Shown here: one piece after another, positions 1-6,027 of the stretch
Numbering within the stretch: position 1 is the first letter of the stretch
Layout of the letters: each line of letters begins with the position of its first letter
DNA from: Bacteroidota bacterium
GTDB taxonomy: Bacteria > Bacteroidota > Bacteroidia > Bacteroidales > B39-G9
Reading direction: 5' to 3'
DNA: 6,742 bases
Assembly (NCBI GenBank): GCA_030592465.1
Contig: JAUVJB010000170.1
Location: 1 to 6,742 of the forward strand
The notes under the pieces: generated by a model
Databases searched by the model: none
The model's input: only the letters and a program-made list of their open reading frames with translations
What the model was told of the DNA's origin: nothing
Translations under genes and position numbers: made by a program

Positions 1-111
1 AATGACCTGCAGGTTCTTTATAATTTGGGAATAACATACAGAGCACTGGGTGATACTGAAAAAGCCAACAAATATTTTGAACAGGCAAAAGAGTTTAAAA
101 AAGTTAAATAG
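1..111 (+). CDS. C-terminal end of a tetratricopeptide-repeat (TPR) protein, 5' partial
   Basis: The frame is open from the first base and ends at TAG 109-111, giving 36 visible residues. They form one almost complete TPR unit: LYNLGITYRALGDTEKA followed by NKYFEQAKEF, with the usual small and aromatic positions (L-x2-LG-x2-Y, then A, then YFEQA). TPR units are helix-turn-helix scaffolds for protein-protein contacts. The N-terminal part lies outside the window, so domains such as a histidine kinase, sigma-factor or peptidase partner cannot be judged. The gene converges with the lipoprotein gene at 184-1071. I see no clear hairpin terminator in the 72-bp gap between them. The repeat call is secure, but the protein's role is unknown. 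Confidence 0.85.
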   Translation, partial: NDLQVLYNLGITYRALGDTEKANKYFEQAKEFKKVK

Positions 112-183
112 TCTTTACCGGAAAATTGGAAAATAATTTACTAAAATACACTAAAATCTTTTAACTTTATAAACTTTCAAACT

Positions 184-1071
184 CTACTCATATTCAAACG
201 AATAAACCTTTAGCTCATTCTGACTATCCACATCAGTTTCTGTTTGTTGCGTAGGATAATCATCTGAATTATATTGGTATTTTATCGAAATAGCAGATGT
301 ATGTTCCTCGTTATTATAATAATTAATTGCAGTAACACTTGTTTGATTATTTTTTGATTGTATTTCCGGCTCAAAAAAATGTAAATTTTTTAATGCCTTA
401 TATTTATTATTTTTATCATCATATTGATAATCAAATTTTTGGGTTAAAACAAAACTGTCGTTTTCTTCTGAGTAATATTTTTCTGTAATAATATTATCAT
501 TATTCCAAGTAAAAGTTACATAATAATTAATATCGTTTTGCCAATAAGATGTTATTTTTGATATTTGTGTACCATCATATTCAATGGTATCATAGCTGTT
601 AGTTTTATATGTATCATCGCTTATTCTTGTATAATAAGTTATTTTATCAACTTTCCCATTTGAATATTCATAAGTTTGATATGAATACAAAGTTATATCA
701 TCACCAGGCTCTCCCGAACTTTTCAACCGGTTTATTCTTTTTAAAGCATTATAATGATAATCGAATAAATTTCTGTATCCTAAGTTATTAATCATTCCTG
801 ATTTTTTTTGTGATATGCTGTAGTTCTGCAACTTTATGAGTTTACCATCAGAGTAAGTGAGTTCTTCATAGCTTCTTATTGCTCCTTCCGAATTATAATT
901 ATTGATTTTTTGCAATTGATTGCTTTGCCATTGATATTCTTCTGTCAATGTTCCGCTATCATATACTTTACTCAAATATTGAGTGTCATCATCATCATCT
1001 TTTTTGCATGATGTTATTAATATTATTGAGAGAATTAGTATTAAGCAGGGAAATAAAGTTAATTTTTTCAT
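184..1071 (-). CDS. Putative surface lipoprotein with YD-like beta repeats
   Basis: This 295-residue protein has a signal peptide II: basic MKK, a hydrophobic stretch at residues 4-19, then lipobox I19-T20-S21-C22. The mature protein starts C-KK-DDDDD. A Lys/Asp-rich tail directly after the lipidated Cys resembles the lipoprotein export signal that sends Bacteroidota lipoproteins to the cell surface, so exposure on the outer face is inferred. The rest is rich in Tyr, Asp, Asn and Lys. It repeats a loose unit of the form YxY-x-(D/N)GK-(I/V)-x-KI-x-YY (for example YEYSNGKVDKITYY, IEYDGTQISKITSY, YQYNSDDYPTQ). Such units occur in YD/RHS-like and DUF4595-type Bacteroidota lipoproteins; family membership is tentative. 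No catalytic motif is visible and the function is unknown. It has its own promoter, and the ATG at 1069-1071 is the only start that gives a signal peptide. Confidence 0.85.
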   Translation of the reverse strand: MKKLTLFPCLILILSIILITSCKKDDDDDTQYLSKVYDSGTLTEEYQWQSNQLQKINNYNSEGAIRSYEELTYSDGKLIKLQNYSISQKKSGMINNLGYRNLFDYHYNALKRINRLKSSGEPGDDITLYSYQTYEYSNGKVDKITYYTRISDDTYKTNSYDTIEYDGTQISKITSYWQNDINYYVTFTWNNDNIITEKYYSEENDSFVLTQKFDYQYDDKNNKYKALKNLHFFEPEIQSKNNQTSVTAINYYNNEEHTSAISIKYQYNSDDYPTQQTETDVDSQNELKVYSFEYE

Positions 1072-1109
1072 ATATTTATAGTGTATTATTTAATTGCACG
1101 CTATTATAA

Positions 1110-1139
1110 CAAAGTTACAAAAATTTTATTAAATTTCAA
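1110..1139 (-). promoter_or_regulatory. Bacteroidota-type promoter of the lipoprotein gene
   Basis: Read on the minus strand, TAACTTTG (1117-1110) matches the -7 consensus TAnnTTTG. A TTG (1139-1137) lies 19 nt upstream, as expected for the -33 element. Transcription should begin near 1103, leaving a leader of about 30 nt before the ATG at 1071. This indicates that the lipoprotein can be transcribed independently of the hydrolase gene upstream. Both elements at correct spacing make this one of the two best promoters in the window. Confidence 0.6.
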
Positions 1140-1146
1140 CATCAAA

Positions 1147-1178
1147 CAATTAAACAATTTAGCAATTTAACAATAAAT
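1147..1178. repeat. Four tandem 8-bp units (CAATTTAA-like) between two genes
   Basis: CAAT recurs exactly every 8 bases at 1147, 1155, 1163 and 1171, giving CAATTAAA, CAATTTAG, CAATTTAA and CAATAAAT. The array fills much of the 114-bp spacer between the hydrolase stop and the lipoprotein promoter. It is a degenerate microsatellite-like array. No hairpin or function is evident. Confidence 0.6.
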
Positions 1179-1185
1179 GTTCAAC

Positions 1186-1947
1186 TCAAACAATAATTTG
1201 TTGTCTGTCATAAGCAAACGCTACATTTTTAGGTAATTCTTTTTTAATATCTTTTGTCAAACCCATTTGATGACTTATGTGAGTTATATAAGCTTTCTCA
1301 GGTTTAATTTTGTTAATTAGTTCGAGTGCTTCGCTTAAACAAAAATGTGAGAAATGTTTCTTTTTCCGTAAAGCATTAATTACTAATATTTTTGAGCCTT
1401 TTATTTTTAATTTTTCTTCTTCCGAAATAAAATTTGCATCAGTAATATAAGTAAAATCGTTTATTCTATATCCAAATATTGGGAGTGAAATATGCATCAC
1501 TTCAATAGGAATAATTGTTACATTACTAATTTTAAATTCTTTATTATCAATATTATATAAATTTAATTGCGGAACGCCCGGATATTTATCTTCTGCAAAA
1601 ACATAAGCATATTCTCTTTTTAAAGCATCATTAACTCTTTCTTGAGCATAAATATCCATTGGTTTTTTTTGAATATAGTTAAAAGAGCGTACATCGTCTA
1701 ATCCGGCTATATGGTCTTTATGCTCGTGTGTGAAAATTACAGCATCAAGTTTTTCAACATTTTCTCTAAGCATCTGTTGTCTGAAATCAGGACCTGTATC
1801 AATAACAATTGTTGTGCCTTGTGTTTCAATCATTACCGAACTTCTTAATCGTTTATCCTTTTCGTCAGACGATTTGCAAACATCACATTTGCAAGCTATT
1901 ACAGGAACGCCTTGCGAAGTACCTGTACCTAAAAAAGTTATTTTCAA
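1186..1947 (-). CDS. PhnP-like MBL-fold metal-dependent hydrolase, TTG start
   Basis: This 253-residue protein is a complete metallo-beta-lactamase-fold hydrolase. It opens with a beta strand and the GTGTSQGVPV loop. A Cys cluster C19-x-C21-xx-C24 follows, like the structural zinc site of PhnP. The dinuclear metal motif is T-H74-x-H76-x-D78-H79. Further metal or active-site candidates are H152, D170 (YITDAN), H201 (HFSHF) and H223 (ITHISH). Relatives include PhnP, a cyclic phosphodiesterase of phosphonate degradation. No phn genes are nearby, so a general phosphodiesterase role is inferred and the substrate is unknown. The protein should be cytosolic, as there is no signal peptide. The start codon is TTG (1947-1945): an in-frame TAG lies five codons upstream and no ATG would keep the first strand and GTGTSQG loop. 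It is divergent from the methyltransferase gene. Confidence 0.9.
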   Translation of the reverse strand: MKITFLGTGTSQGVPVIACKCDVCKSSDEKDKRLRSSVMIETQGTTIVIDTGPDFRQQMLRENVEKLDAVIFTHEHKDHIAGLDDVRSFNYIQKKPMDIYAQERVNDALKREYAYVFAEDKYPGVPQLNLYNIDNKEFKISNVTIIPIEVMHISLPIFGYRINDFTYITDANFISEEEKLKIKGSKILVINALRKKKHFSHFCLSEALELINKIKPEKAYITHISHQMGLTKDIKKELPKNVAFAYDRQQIIV

Positions 1948-1976
1948 TTTATTTTTTTTCTATTTTTATGATAAAA

Positions 1977-1984
1977 CAAAAGTA
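1977..1984 (-). promoter_or_regulatory. Possible -7 element for the MBL-fold hydrolase
   Basis: On the minus strand TACTTTTG (1984-1977) matches TAnnTTTG and lies 29 nt before the TTG start, implying a leader of roughly 20-25 nt. No TTG is seen at the -33 position, so support is only moderate in such AT-rich DNA. The identical octamer precedes tilS. Confidence 0.45.
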
Positions 1985-2059
1985 ATTAAAAATGTTAAGT
2001 ATTATTTAAGTGTATAAAAAATTCATTAATATTATATTAGGTAAATAATTTTAAATCAT

Positions 2060-2067
2060 TATATTTG
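2060..2067 (+). promoter_or_regulatory. Possible -7 element for the RsmI-like methyltransferase
   Basis: TATATTTG matches the TAnnTTTG consensus and ends 25 nt before the ATG at 2093, giving a leader of about 20 nt. The -33 region reads TTAG, not TTG, so the upstream element is imperfect. With the minus-strand element at 1977-1984 it makes the 145-bp spacer a divergent promoter region. Confidence 0.45.
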
Positions 2068-2092
2068 TAAGCCAAATCATATAAGTTTTTTT

Positions 2093-2800
2093 ATGAGTGG
2101 CATTCTTTATCTTATCCCAACTACCTTAGGCGACAGTCCTGTTAATGATGTTATCCCAAATAATGTTAAAGATATTGTTAATTCAATAAATTTTTATGTT
2201 GTTGAGAACATAAGAACTGCTCGACGTTATTTGAAAAATCTTGATATAAACACCCCAATTGACGATTTAATTTTCTACACTTTAAATAAACATACCTCAG
2301 ACGATGAGTTAACACAGTTTCTTGTGCCAATTTCTAAAAATAATAATGTTGGAGTAATATCTGAAGCAGGAGCTCCCGGAGTAGCTGACCCCGGTGCAGA
2401 CATTGTTAAAATCGCTCATAAAAAAAATATTAAAATTGTTCCCTTAGTAGGACCTTCTTCAATATTATTATCGTTAATGGCTTCAGGCTTGAATGGGCAA
2501 AATTTTTCCTTTTTAGGTTATATCCCAATAAAAAAGCATGAGAGAATTAATAGAATAAAAATTATTGAGAAAAATTCATTTTCATTTAATCAAACACAAA
2601 TTTTTATTGAATCTCCTTATCGAAATCAAAGTTTATTAACAGATATTTTACAAAATTGCAATGCACAAACAATGCTTTGTATTGCAACTGATATTACTTT
2701 AAATACAGAATTTATTAAAACAAAATCTATTGTTGAGTGGCAAAAAAATATACCGAAAATTAATAAAAGACCAACAATTTTTTTGTTGCATAAGTATTAA
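2093..2800 (+). CDS. RsmI-like SAM-dependent methyltransferase (short Bacteroidota form)
   Basis: This 235-residue protein has the tetrapyrrole (corrin/porphyrin) methylase fold used by RsmI, which 2'-O-methylates C1402 of 16S rRNA. It keeps the RsmI landmarks in order: LYLIPTTLGD at residues 5-14 (RsmI: LYIVPTPIGN), ENIRTARRYLK at 38-48 (RsmI: EDTR), KHTSDDE at 66-72, the SAM-binding SEAGAPGVADPG at 90-101 (RsmI: SDAGTP-x5-DPG), VPLVGPSS at 116-123, the FLGYIP strand at 140-145 and FIESPYRN at 171-178. It lacks the C-terminal extension of full RsmI (about 280 residues) and differs in the EDTR and SDAGTP motifs. It therefore most resembles the separate short paralogue found in Bacteroidota, whose substrate is not established, so I do not call it rsmI. 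ATG 2093 gives the expected N-terminus. The protein is cytosolic. Confidence 0.88.
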   Translation: MSGILYLIPTTLGDSPVNDVIPNNVKDIVNSINFYVVENIRTARRYLKNLDINTPIDDLIFYTLNKHTSDDELTQFLVPISKNNNVGVISEAGAPGVADPGADIVKIAHKKNIKIVPLVGPSSILLSLMASGLNGQNFSFLGYIPIKKHERINRIKIIEKNSFSFNQTQIFIESPYRNQSLLTDILQNCNAQTMLCIATDITLNTEFIKTKSIVEWQKNIPKINKRPTIFLLHKY

Positions 2801-2804
2801 AAGA

Positions 2805-3134
2805 CTAAAGGCTAAAGGCTAAAAAAACCAAAGTATAAAGTTAAAAATTAAATAAGGAAACAACCATGACGAGTAAATTTTGACACACAGGAGTATGATT
2901 ATAAAATGAAATTAGAAATTAAAAATTAACAGCCTTATCCCAATTTATTTGTTTTGTGTTTCTGAAATTGCAAGTAGTTGATACTGTAGTAACTATAAAA
3001 ACACAAACACATGAAATAGATAATTTAGTAAAAGAATCTCAAAGCTAAAAAATATTTTAAGTTCAATATGGGTTAAAACTAATAGAAAAAAATAATTTTG
3101 AAATACTTTTTACTTTAGCCTTTAGCCTTTTTAG
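2805..3134. repeat. Non-coding segment bounded by imperfect inverted repeats (MITE-like)
   Basis: This fills most of the 369-bp gap between the methyltransferase and add. A perfect 17-bp inverted repeat, AAAGGCTAAAGGCTAAA at 2807-2823 and its complement at 3114-3130, lies at the edges. Further pairing continues inward in the same order: AAAGTAT 2830-2836 with ATACTTT 3103-3109, and AAAATTA 2844-2850 with TAATTTT 3093-3099. Each arm is therefore about 45 bp. The arms contain tandem CTAAAGG heptamers. ATTAAA occurs just outside both ends (2796-2801 and 3135-3140) and could be a target duplication or chance. The interior has no credible gene; the longest open stretch noted is 30 codons (2956-3048, GTG). 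It could be a miniature transposable element or a repeat-rich spacer. Confidence 0.5.
3093..3100 (+). promoter_or_regulatory. Possible -7 element for add, inside the right inverted-repeat arm
   Basis: TAATTTTG fits TAnnTTTG and lies about 70 nt upstream of the add ATG. No clear TTG is present at -33. If used, the leader would run through the CTTTAGCC repeats of the right arm. Support is weak to moderate because AT-rich DNA yields this motif by chance. Confidence 0.3.
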
Positions 3135-3169
3135 ATTAAACGTATAAATATAAATAAAAATATAAAGAT

Positions 3170-4228
3170 ATGATTGAATTAACACGCGAATTTGTTCACA
3201 GTTTACCAAAGGCTGAATTGCATTGTCATCTCGATGGCTCAATGAGAGTTGAAACAGTTATGGAACTTGCCAAAGAACAAAATGTAAAGTTGCCTAAAAA
3301 TGATTTAAAACAATTAACAAAATATTTACAGGTAGGTGATACCTGCAAAAGTCTTGAGGAATATTTACGTCCTTTTGATGTTACTTGTTCAGTGCTGCAA
3401 ACCAAAAGTGCTTTAGAAAGAGCTACTTATGAGTTAGCCGAAGATTGTGCAAATGAAAATATCAGATACCTTGAAATAAGATTTTCCCCAATCTTGCATA
3501 TTAACAAAGGTTTAACTCTTACTCAAGTTGTTGATGCTGTTTTAAAGGGAAAAGCAAGAGCAGAGAAAGATTTTGATATTATTATCGGTATCATTATTTG
3601 CAGTTTACGACATATTGACCCGGAAACTTCGTTAACTCTGGCACAATTATGTGTTGCATATAAAAATAGAGGAGTGGTTGGTTTTGATTTAGCCGGTGCC
3701 GAAGGTGGTTTTCCTGCAAAAGACCATAAAGAAGCTTTTTATTTAATTAGTAATAACAATATTAATACAACAGTTCATGCCGGTGAAGGTTATGGTCCCG
3801 AATCAATTCACCAGGCAATTCATTATATTAATGCAAATAGAATTGGTCATGGTACAAGATTACGTGAAGATGGTGATTTGTTAAATTATGTTAACGACCA
3901 TCGAATACCTCTTGAGATGTGTATTACTTCTAATGTGCAAACTAAAGCTGTTGATTCTTATGCTCATCATCCAATAAAATTTTATTTTGATTATGGTATT
4001 AGAGTAACTCTAAATACAGACAACAGGTTGATTTCAAATACAACATTAACCAATGAGTATATGATTGCTATTGAAAAATATGGTTTTAAACCCGATGATA
4101 TTAAATATCTGATTTTAGATGGTTTTAAATCAGCTTTCTTGCCTCTTAACGAGAAGGTGAAACTTATTCATCGTATAAGTAAAGAAATGGAAGAAAAAGG
4201 TCTTATTGTTAGAAAAGATTATATTTAG
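3170..4228 (+). CDS. add: Adenosine deaminase
   Basis: This 352-residue TIM-barrel amidohydrolase converts adenosine (and deoxyadenosine) to inosine plus ammonia in cytosolic purine salvage. The metal and catalytic set is complete. H18 and H20 lie in PKAELHCHLDGS, and G176 in DLAGAE is a substrate-binding loop. H203 and E206 lie in VHAGEG (zinc ligand and proton-transfer Glu), H227 in RIGHGTRL, and D284 in TLNTDNRL (zinc ligand). The Asp pair of animal enzymes is Asp-Asn here (D284-N285), a form seen in many bacterial deaminases of this family, so activity is still expected. The length fits the bacterial family. ATG 3170 precedes ELTREFVHSLPKAELH, the usual N-terminus, with an A-rich leader and no Shine-Dalgarno. 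The gene converges with tilS, with only 17 bp between the stop codons. Adenine or another aminated purine nucleoside as substrate is a less likely alternative. Confidence 0.95.
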   Translation: MIELTREFVHSLPKAELHCHLDGSMRVETVMELAKEQNVKLPKNDLKQLTKYLQVGDTCKSLEEYLRPFDVTCSVLQTKSALERATYELAEDCANENIRYLEIRFSPILHINKGLTLTQVVDAVLKGKARAEKDFDIIIGIIICSLRHIDPETSLTLAQLCVAYKNRGVVGFDLAGAEGGFPAKDHKEAFYLISNNNINTTVHAGEGYGPESIHQAIHYINANRIGHGTRLREDGDLLNYVNDHRIPLEMCITSNVQTKAVDSYAHHPIKFYFDYGIRVTLNTDNRLISNTTLTNEYMIAIEKYGFKPDDIKYLILDGFKSAFLPLNEKVKLIHRISKEMEEKGLIVRKDYI

Positions 4229-4245
4229 TGTCAGAAAAAAACTCA

Positions 4246-5655
4246 TTATTTACCGTCATTGCGAGGAGGAACGACGAAGCAATCCTTTGATTTACAGATT
4301 GCTTCGTTTTTCTTCTCAATAATAAATATTTTTTTAGTTCTATTTGTTATTTTAAAACGGTCGTCAATTCTTTTACCAATTACCCAAATAATATCATCCT
4401 CTGAACATAGTAACCAAGCATTGTTTTTATCAATAATAGAAAATTTATTGTCGATAAAAAAGTCACTTATTTTTTTCCTCTTTTTCATGCCAATGGGATA
4501 GAAATAATCACCATTTATCCATCTTCTGATAACCAGTGGAAATTTGAGTAAGTCATAATCTAAGAAAGCGAAGTTTTCATTTTTCATCTCAGACAAATCG
4601 GTGGCAACATTATTATCAGTAATCTTAATTTTCAATGCAATTGGCGATGAAATATTTGTAGTTTCTTTATTGATAGTAAAAACCTCATTCTCATTCTCAT
4701 TAAAATTAATTTTTGAAAGAAATAAAAAATTACGGTCTTTAACTAAATAATGCGACGATGAATAAAATTTTTTGCCTGAAATATTATCTAATGACTTTAT
4801 AATATCATTCACATTTTTTTGTTGGAAATTATATGGTTTTAAGAATTCATATAAATATGTTGTTAAAGGGCTTAACTTTTTTAACTCTTTAATGTTGATT
4901 AAGATTTTATCATTTTCTTTTGTCAAAATTTTATCTCTTTTCTCTTCAATAGAATTCCTGTAAATATCTTCAACATCGTTAAAAATTCTTATATTTTCAA
5001 TTAAGGTATTATTAATATTGGGGTTAAGATTTTTTAATTCAGGTAATATTTTATGTCTTATTATGTTTCGTTTATATTTTAATGTTGCATTACTTGCATC
5101 TTCTCTATATTGAAGATTATTTTTATTGCAATATTCCTCAATCTCAGAGCGAAAAGCAAAAAGAACAGGACGAATAATTTTATTCACCTTTGGTTTAATC
5201 CCGCACAATCCTTTAATTCCTGTGCCTCGTGAAATATTTAAAATAAAAGTTTCAATAACATCATTTTTGTGATGTGCAGTAGCAATATATGAGTAGCCGA
5301 ATTTTTGTCTTGTTTTTTCAAACCATTCATATCTTAAATCACGTGCGGACATCTCTATTGAGATACCATTATTTTTTGCAAATTTCTTTGTATCAAAGCT
5401 TTTGGTATGAATATCAATTTTGTATTTTTTTGCTATCTGTTTAACAAATTTTTCATCTAAATCAGATTCTTTACCCCTTAAATTAAAATTACAATGAGCA
5501 ATGCCAAACGAAAAGTTCGATTTTATAAACAAATCTAACATTACAACAGAATCAATTCCGCCACTGACTGTTAATAAAATTTTATCATTTTTATTAAACA
5601 AATTTTTGCTTTCAATATATTTATTAAATCTGTTGAGCATAGTTTTTTTTATCAT
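4246..5655 (-). CDS. tilS: tRNA(Ile)-lysidine synthetase TilS with a repeat-derived C-terminal tail
   Basis: TilS uses ATP and lysine to convert C34 of the CAU-anticodon tRNA-Ile to lysidine, switching its decoding to AUA; it is normally essential. The 469-residue protein has the N-type ATP pyrophosphatase P-loop SGGIDS (31-36), HCNFNLRGKESDLDE (54-68), ATAHHKNDVIET (125-136) with RGTGIKGL (143-150), and then the RPV...R and YKRNIIRHKILPEL motifs. The TilS C-terminal domain follows with RRWINGD (377-383), KKISDFFIDNK (394-404) and WVIGKRIDDRFKIT (424-437). Residues from about 447 on are encoded by the palindromic repeat and look like an added tail (FVVPPRNDGK end). ATG 5655 is the longest start. 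Met6 (ATG at 5640) is an equally good or better start, because relatives usually begin ML-x-RF and the -7 motif lies only 6 nt from 5655. Confidence 0.95.
   Translation of the reverse strand: MIKKTMLNRFNKYIESKNLFNKNDKILLTVSGGIDSVVMLDLFIKSNFSFGIAHCNFNLRGKESDLDEKFVKQIAKKYKIDIHTKSFDTKKFAKNNGISIEMSARDLRYEWFEKTRQKFGYSYIATAHHKNDVIETFILNISRGTGIKGLCGIKPKVNKIIRPVLFAFRSEIEEYCNKNNLQYREDASNATLKYKRNIIRHKILPELKNLNPNINNTLIENIRIFNDVEDIYRNSIEEKRDKILTKENDKILINIKELKKLSPLTTYLYEFLKPYNFQQKNVNDIIKSLDNISGKKFYSSSHYLVKDRNFLFLSKINFNENENEVFTINKETTNISSPIALKIKITDNNVATDLSEMKNENFAFLDYDLLKFPLVIRRWINGDYFYPIGMKKRKKISDFFIDNKFSIIDKNNAWLLCSEDDIIWVIGKRIDDRFKITNRTKKIFIIEKKNEAICKSKDCFVVPPRNDGK
4252..4320. repeat. Dispersed-type palindromic repeat overlapping the tilS 3' end
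   Basis: The left arm (4252-4284) begins CCGTCATTGCGAGGAGGAAC and ends CGAAGCAATC. The right arm (4297-4320) begins GATTGCTTCG. This GTCATTGCGAGGA...GAAGCAATC type of sequence is known as a dispersed palindrome in several bacterial phyla. The core stem is 11 bp perfect (4274-4284 with 4297-4307). It extends outward with G-T wobbles and few mismatches to 4265/4316, then ATTG 4258-4261 pairs with CAAT 4317-4320 after a 3-nt bulge. The right arm has decayed towards T. It is GC-richer than its surroundings, and read on the minus strand it encodes TilS residues about 446-468. Confidence 0.75.
4274..4311 (+). terminator. Probable intrinsic terminator of add
   Basis: A perfect 11-bp stem (ACGAAGCAATC, 4274-4284, with GATTGCTTCGT, 4297-4307) encloses a 12-nt loop, and T4307-T4311 makes a short U tract at its 3' foot. 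It starts 45 nt after the add stop codon on the sense strand. It coincides with the palindromic repeat, so the repeat appears to serve as the terminator. Reading on the minus strand shows no U tract directly after the stem. Confidence 0.5.
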
Positions 5656-5661
5656 TTATAA

Positions 5662-5669
5662 CAAAAGTA
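5662..5669 (-). promoter_or_regulatory. Possible -7 element for tilS
   Basis: TACTTTTG on the minus strand (5669-5662) matches TAnnTTTG and is identical to the octamer before the MBL-fold gene. It lies 6 nt before ATG 5655, so a transcript from it would be nearly leaderless for that start. It would have a leader of about 15-17 nt for ATG 5640. No TTG is found at -33. Confidence 0.4.
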
Positions 5670-5941
5670 TAAAAACCATTTTTTAAATATACCCTTTTTT
5701 GAAGTAAATATTAGAATTTCACATTGAGTAGTTTGCAATTTAAATAAAGTGTATGATATTATATTGTCTGTTAATAGACTGAAATTAGATATTTGACATT
5801 AGAAATTGTGATACGTTAAGAATATTTTTTTAATTCCAATTTTCTAATAACCTGAGTTTGATTACTAATTGACTAAAACTAAGTTAACTAAATGCGTTCA
5901 GTAAATTTGGAATTTTCTAAAGAAAGATAATAAGATTAGCC

Positions 5942-5957
5942 CCCGATTTTAATCGGG
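5942..5957. repeat. Short palindrome CCCGATTTTAATCGGG
   Basis: CCCGATT (5942-5948) and AATCGGG (5951-5957) form a 7-bp inverted repeat around TT, GC-rich against an AT-rich background. No T tract follows on either strand, so it is not a typical terminator. It lies inside the nested-repeat region. Confidence 0.6.
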
Positions 5958-5978
5958 TATTAATAATTAACAAGATAA

Positions 5979-6027
5979 CCGCAGGAAGCAGTCTTTGTGA
6001 TTGGAACATAAAATTATTTTCCTGCGG
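5979..6027. repeat. Hairpin with 9-bp GC-rich stem and inner stem
   Basis: CCGCAGGAA (5979-5987) pairs perfectly with TTCCTGCGG (6019-6027). Within the 31-nt interval TTTGTG (5994-5999) can pair with CATAAA (6007-6012), with one G-T, around a 7-nt loop. The two stems are separated by a 6-by-6 internal loop. No U tract follows, so a terminator is unlikely. It could be part of a structured RNA or a protein-binding cruciform. Confidence 0.55.

Noticed and set aside
112..183. Gap between convergent TPR and lipoprotein genes searched for a bidirectional terminator
   Set aside because: No stem with an adjacent T tract was found.
609..791. Plus-strand ORF of 60 codons inside the lipoprotein gene
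   Set aside because: It lies antisense to a clear lipoprotein gene, has no recognisable motif and has the low-complexity composition of a shadow frame.
1730..2017. Plus-strand ORF of 95 codons opposite the MBL-fold gene 5' end
   Set aside because: It is antisense to the conserved HxHxDH and Cys-cluster region, whose coding frame is certain. It has no domain of its own.
2772..2788. CAACAA...TTGTTG hairpin with T-rich loop near the methyltransferase stop
   Set aside because: It lies within the coding sequence, its stem is only 6 bp and the T tract is in the loop instead of after it, so it is not a terminator.
4259..4501. Plus-strand ORF beginning MRGGTTKQS
   Set aside because: This is the familiar spurious translation of the palindromic repeat, continuing antisense to the tilS C-terminal domain.
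4772..4963. Plus-strand ORF of 63 codons within tilS
   Set aside because: Antisense shadow of tilS with no supporting feature.
5501..5686. Plus-strand ORF of 61 codons over the tilS start
   Set aside because: Antisense to the SGGIDS P-loop region of tilS; no motif.
5979..6000. GCAGGAAGCAG resembles the GGAAGCAG core of SRP RNA
   Set aside because: The GUCAGG strand and tetraloop that must face this core are absent, so an ffs gene is not supported.
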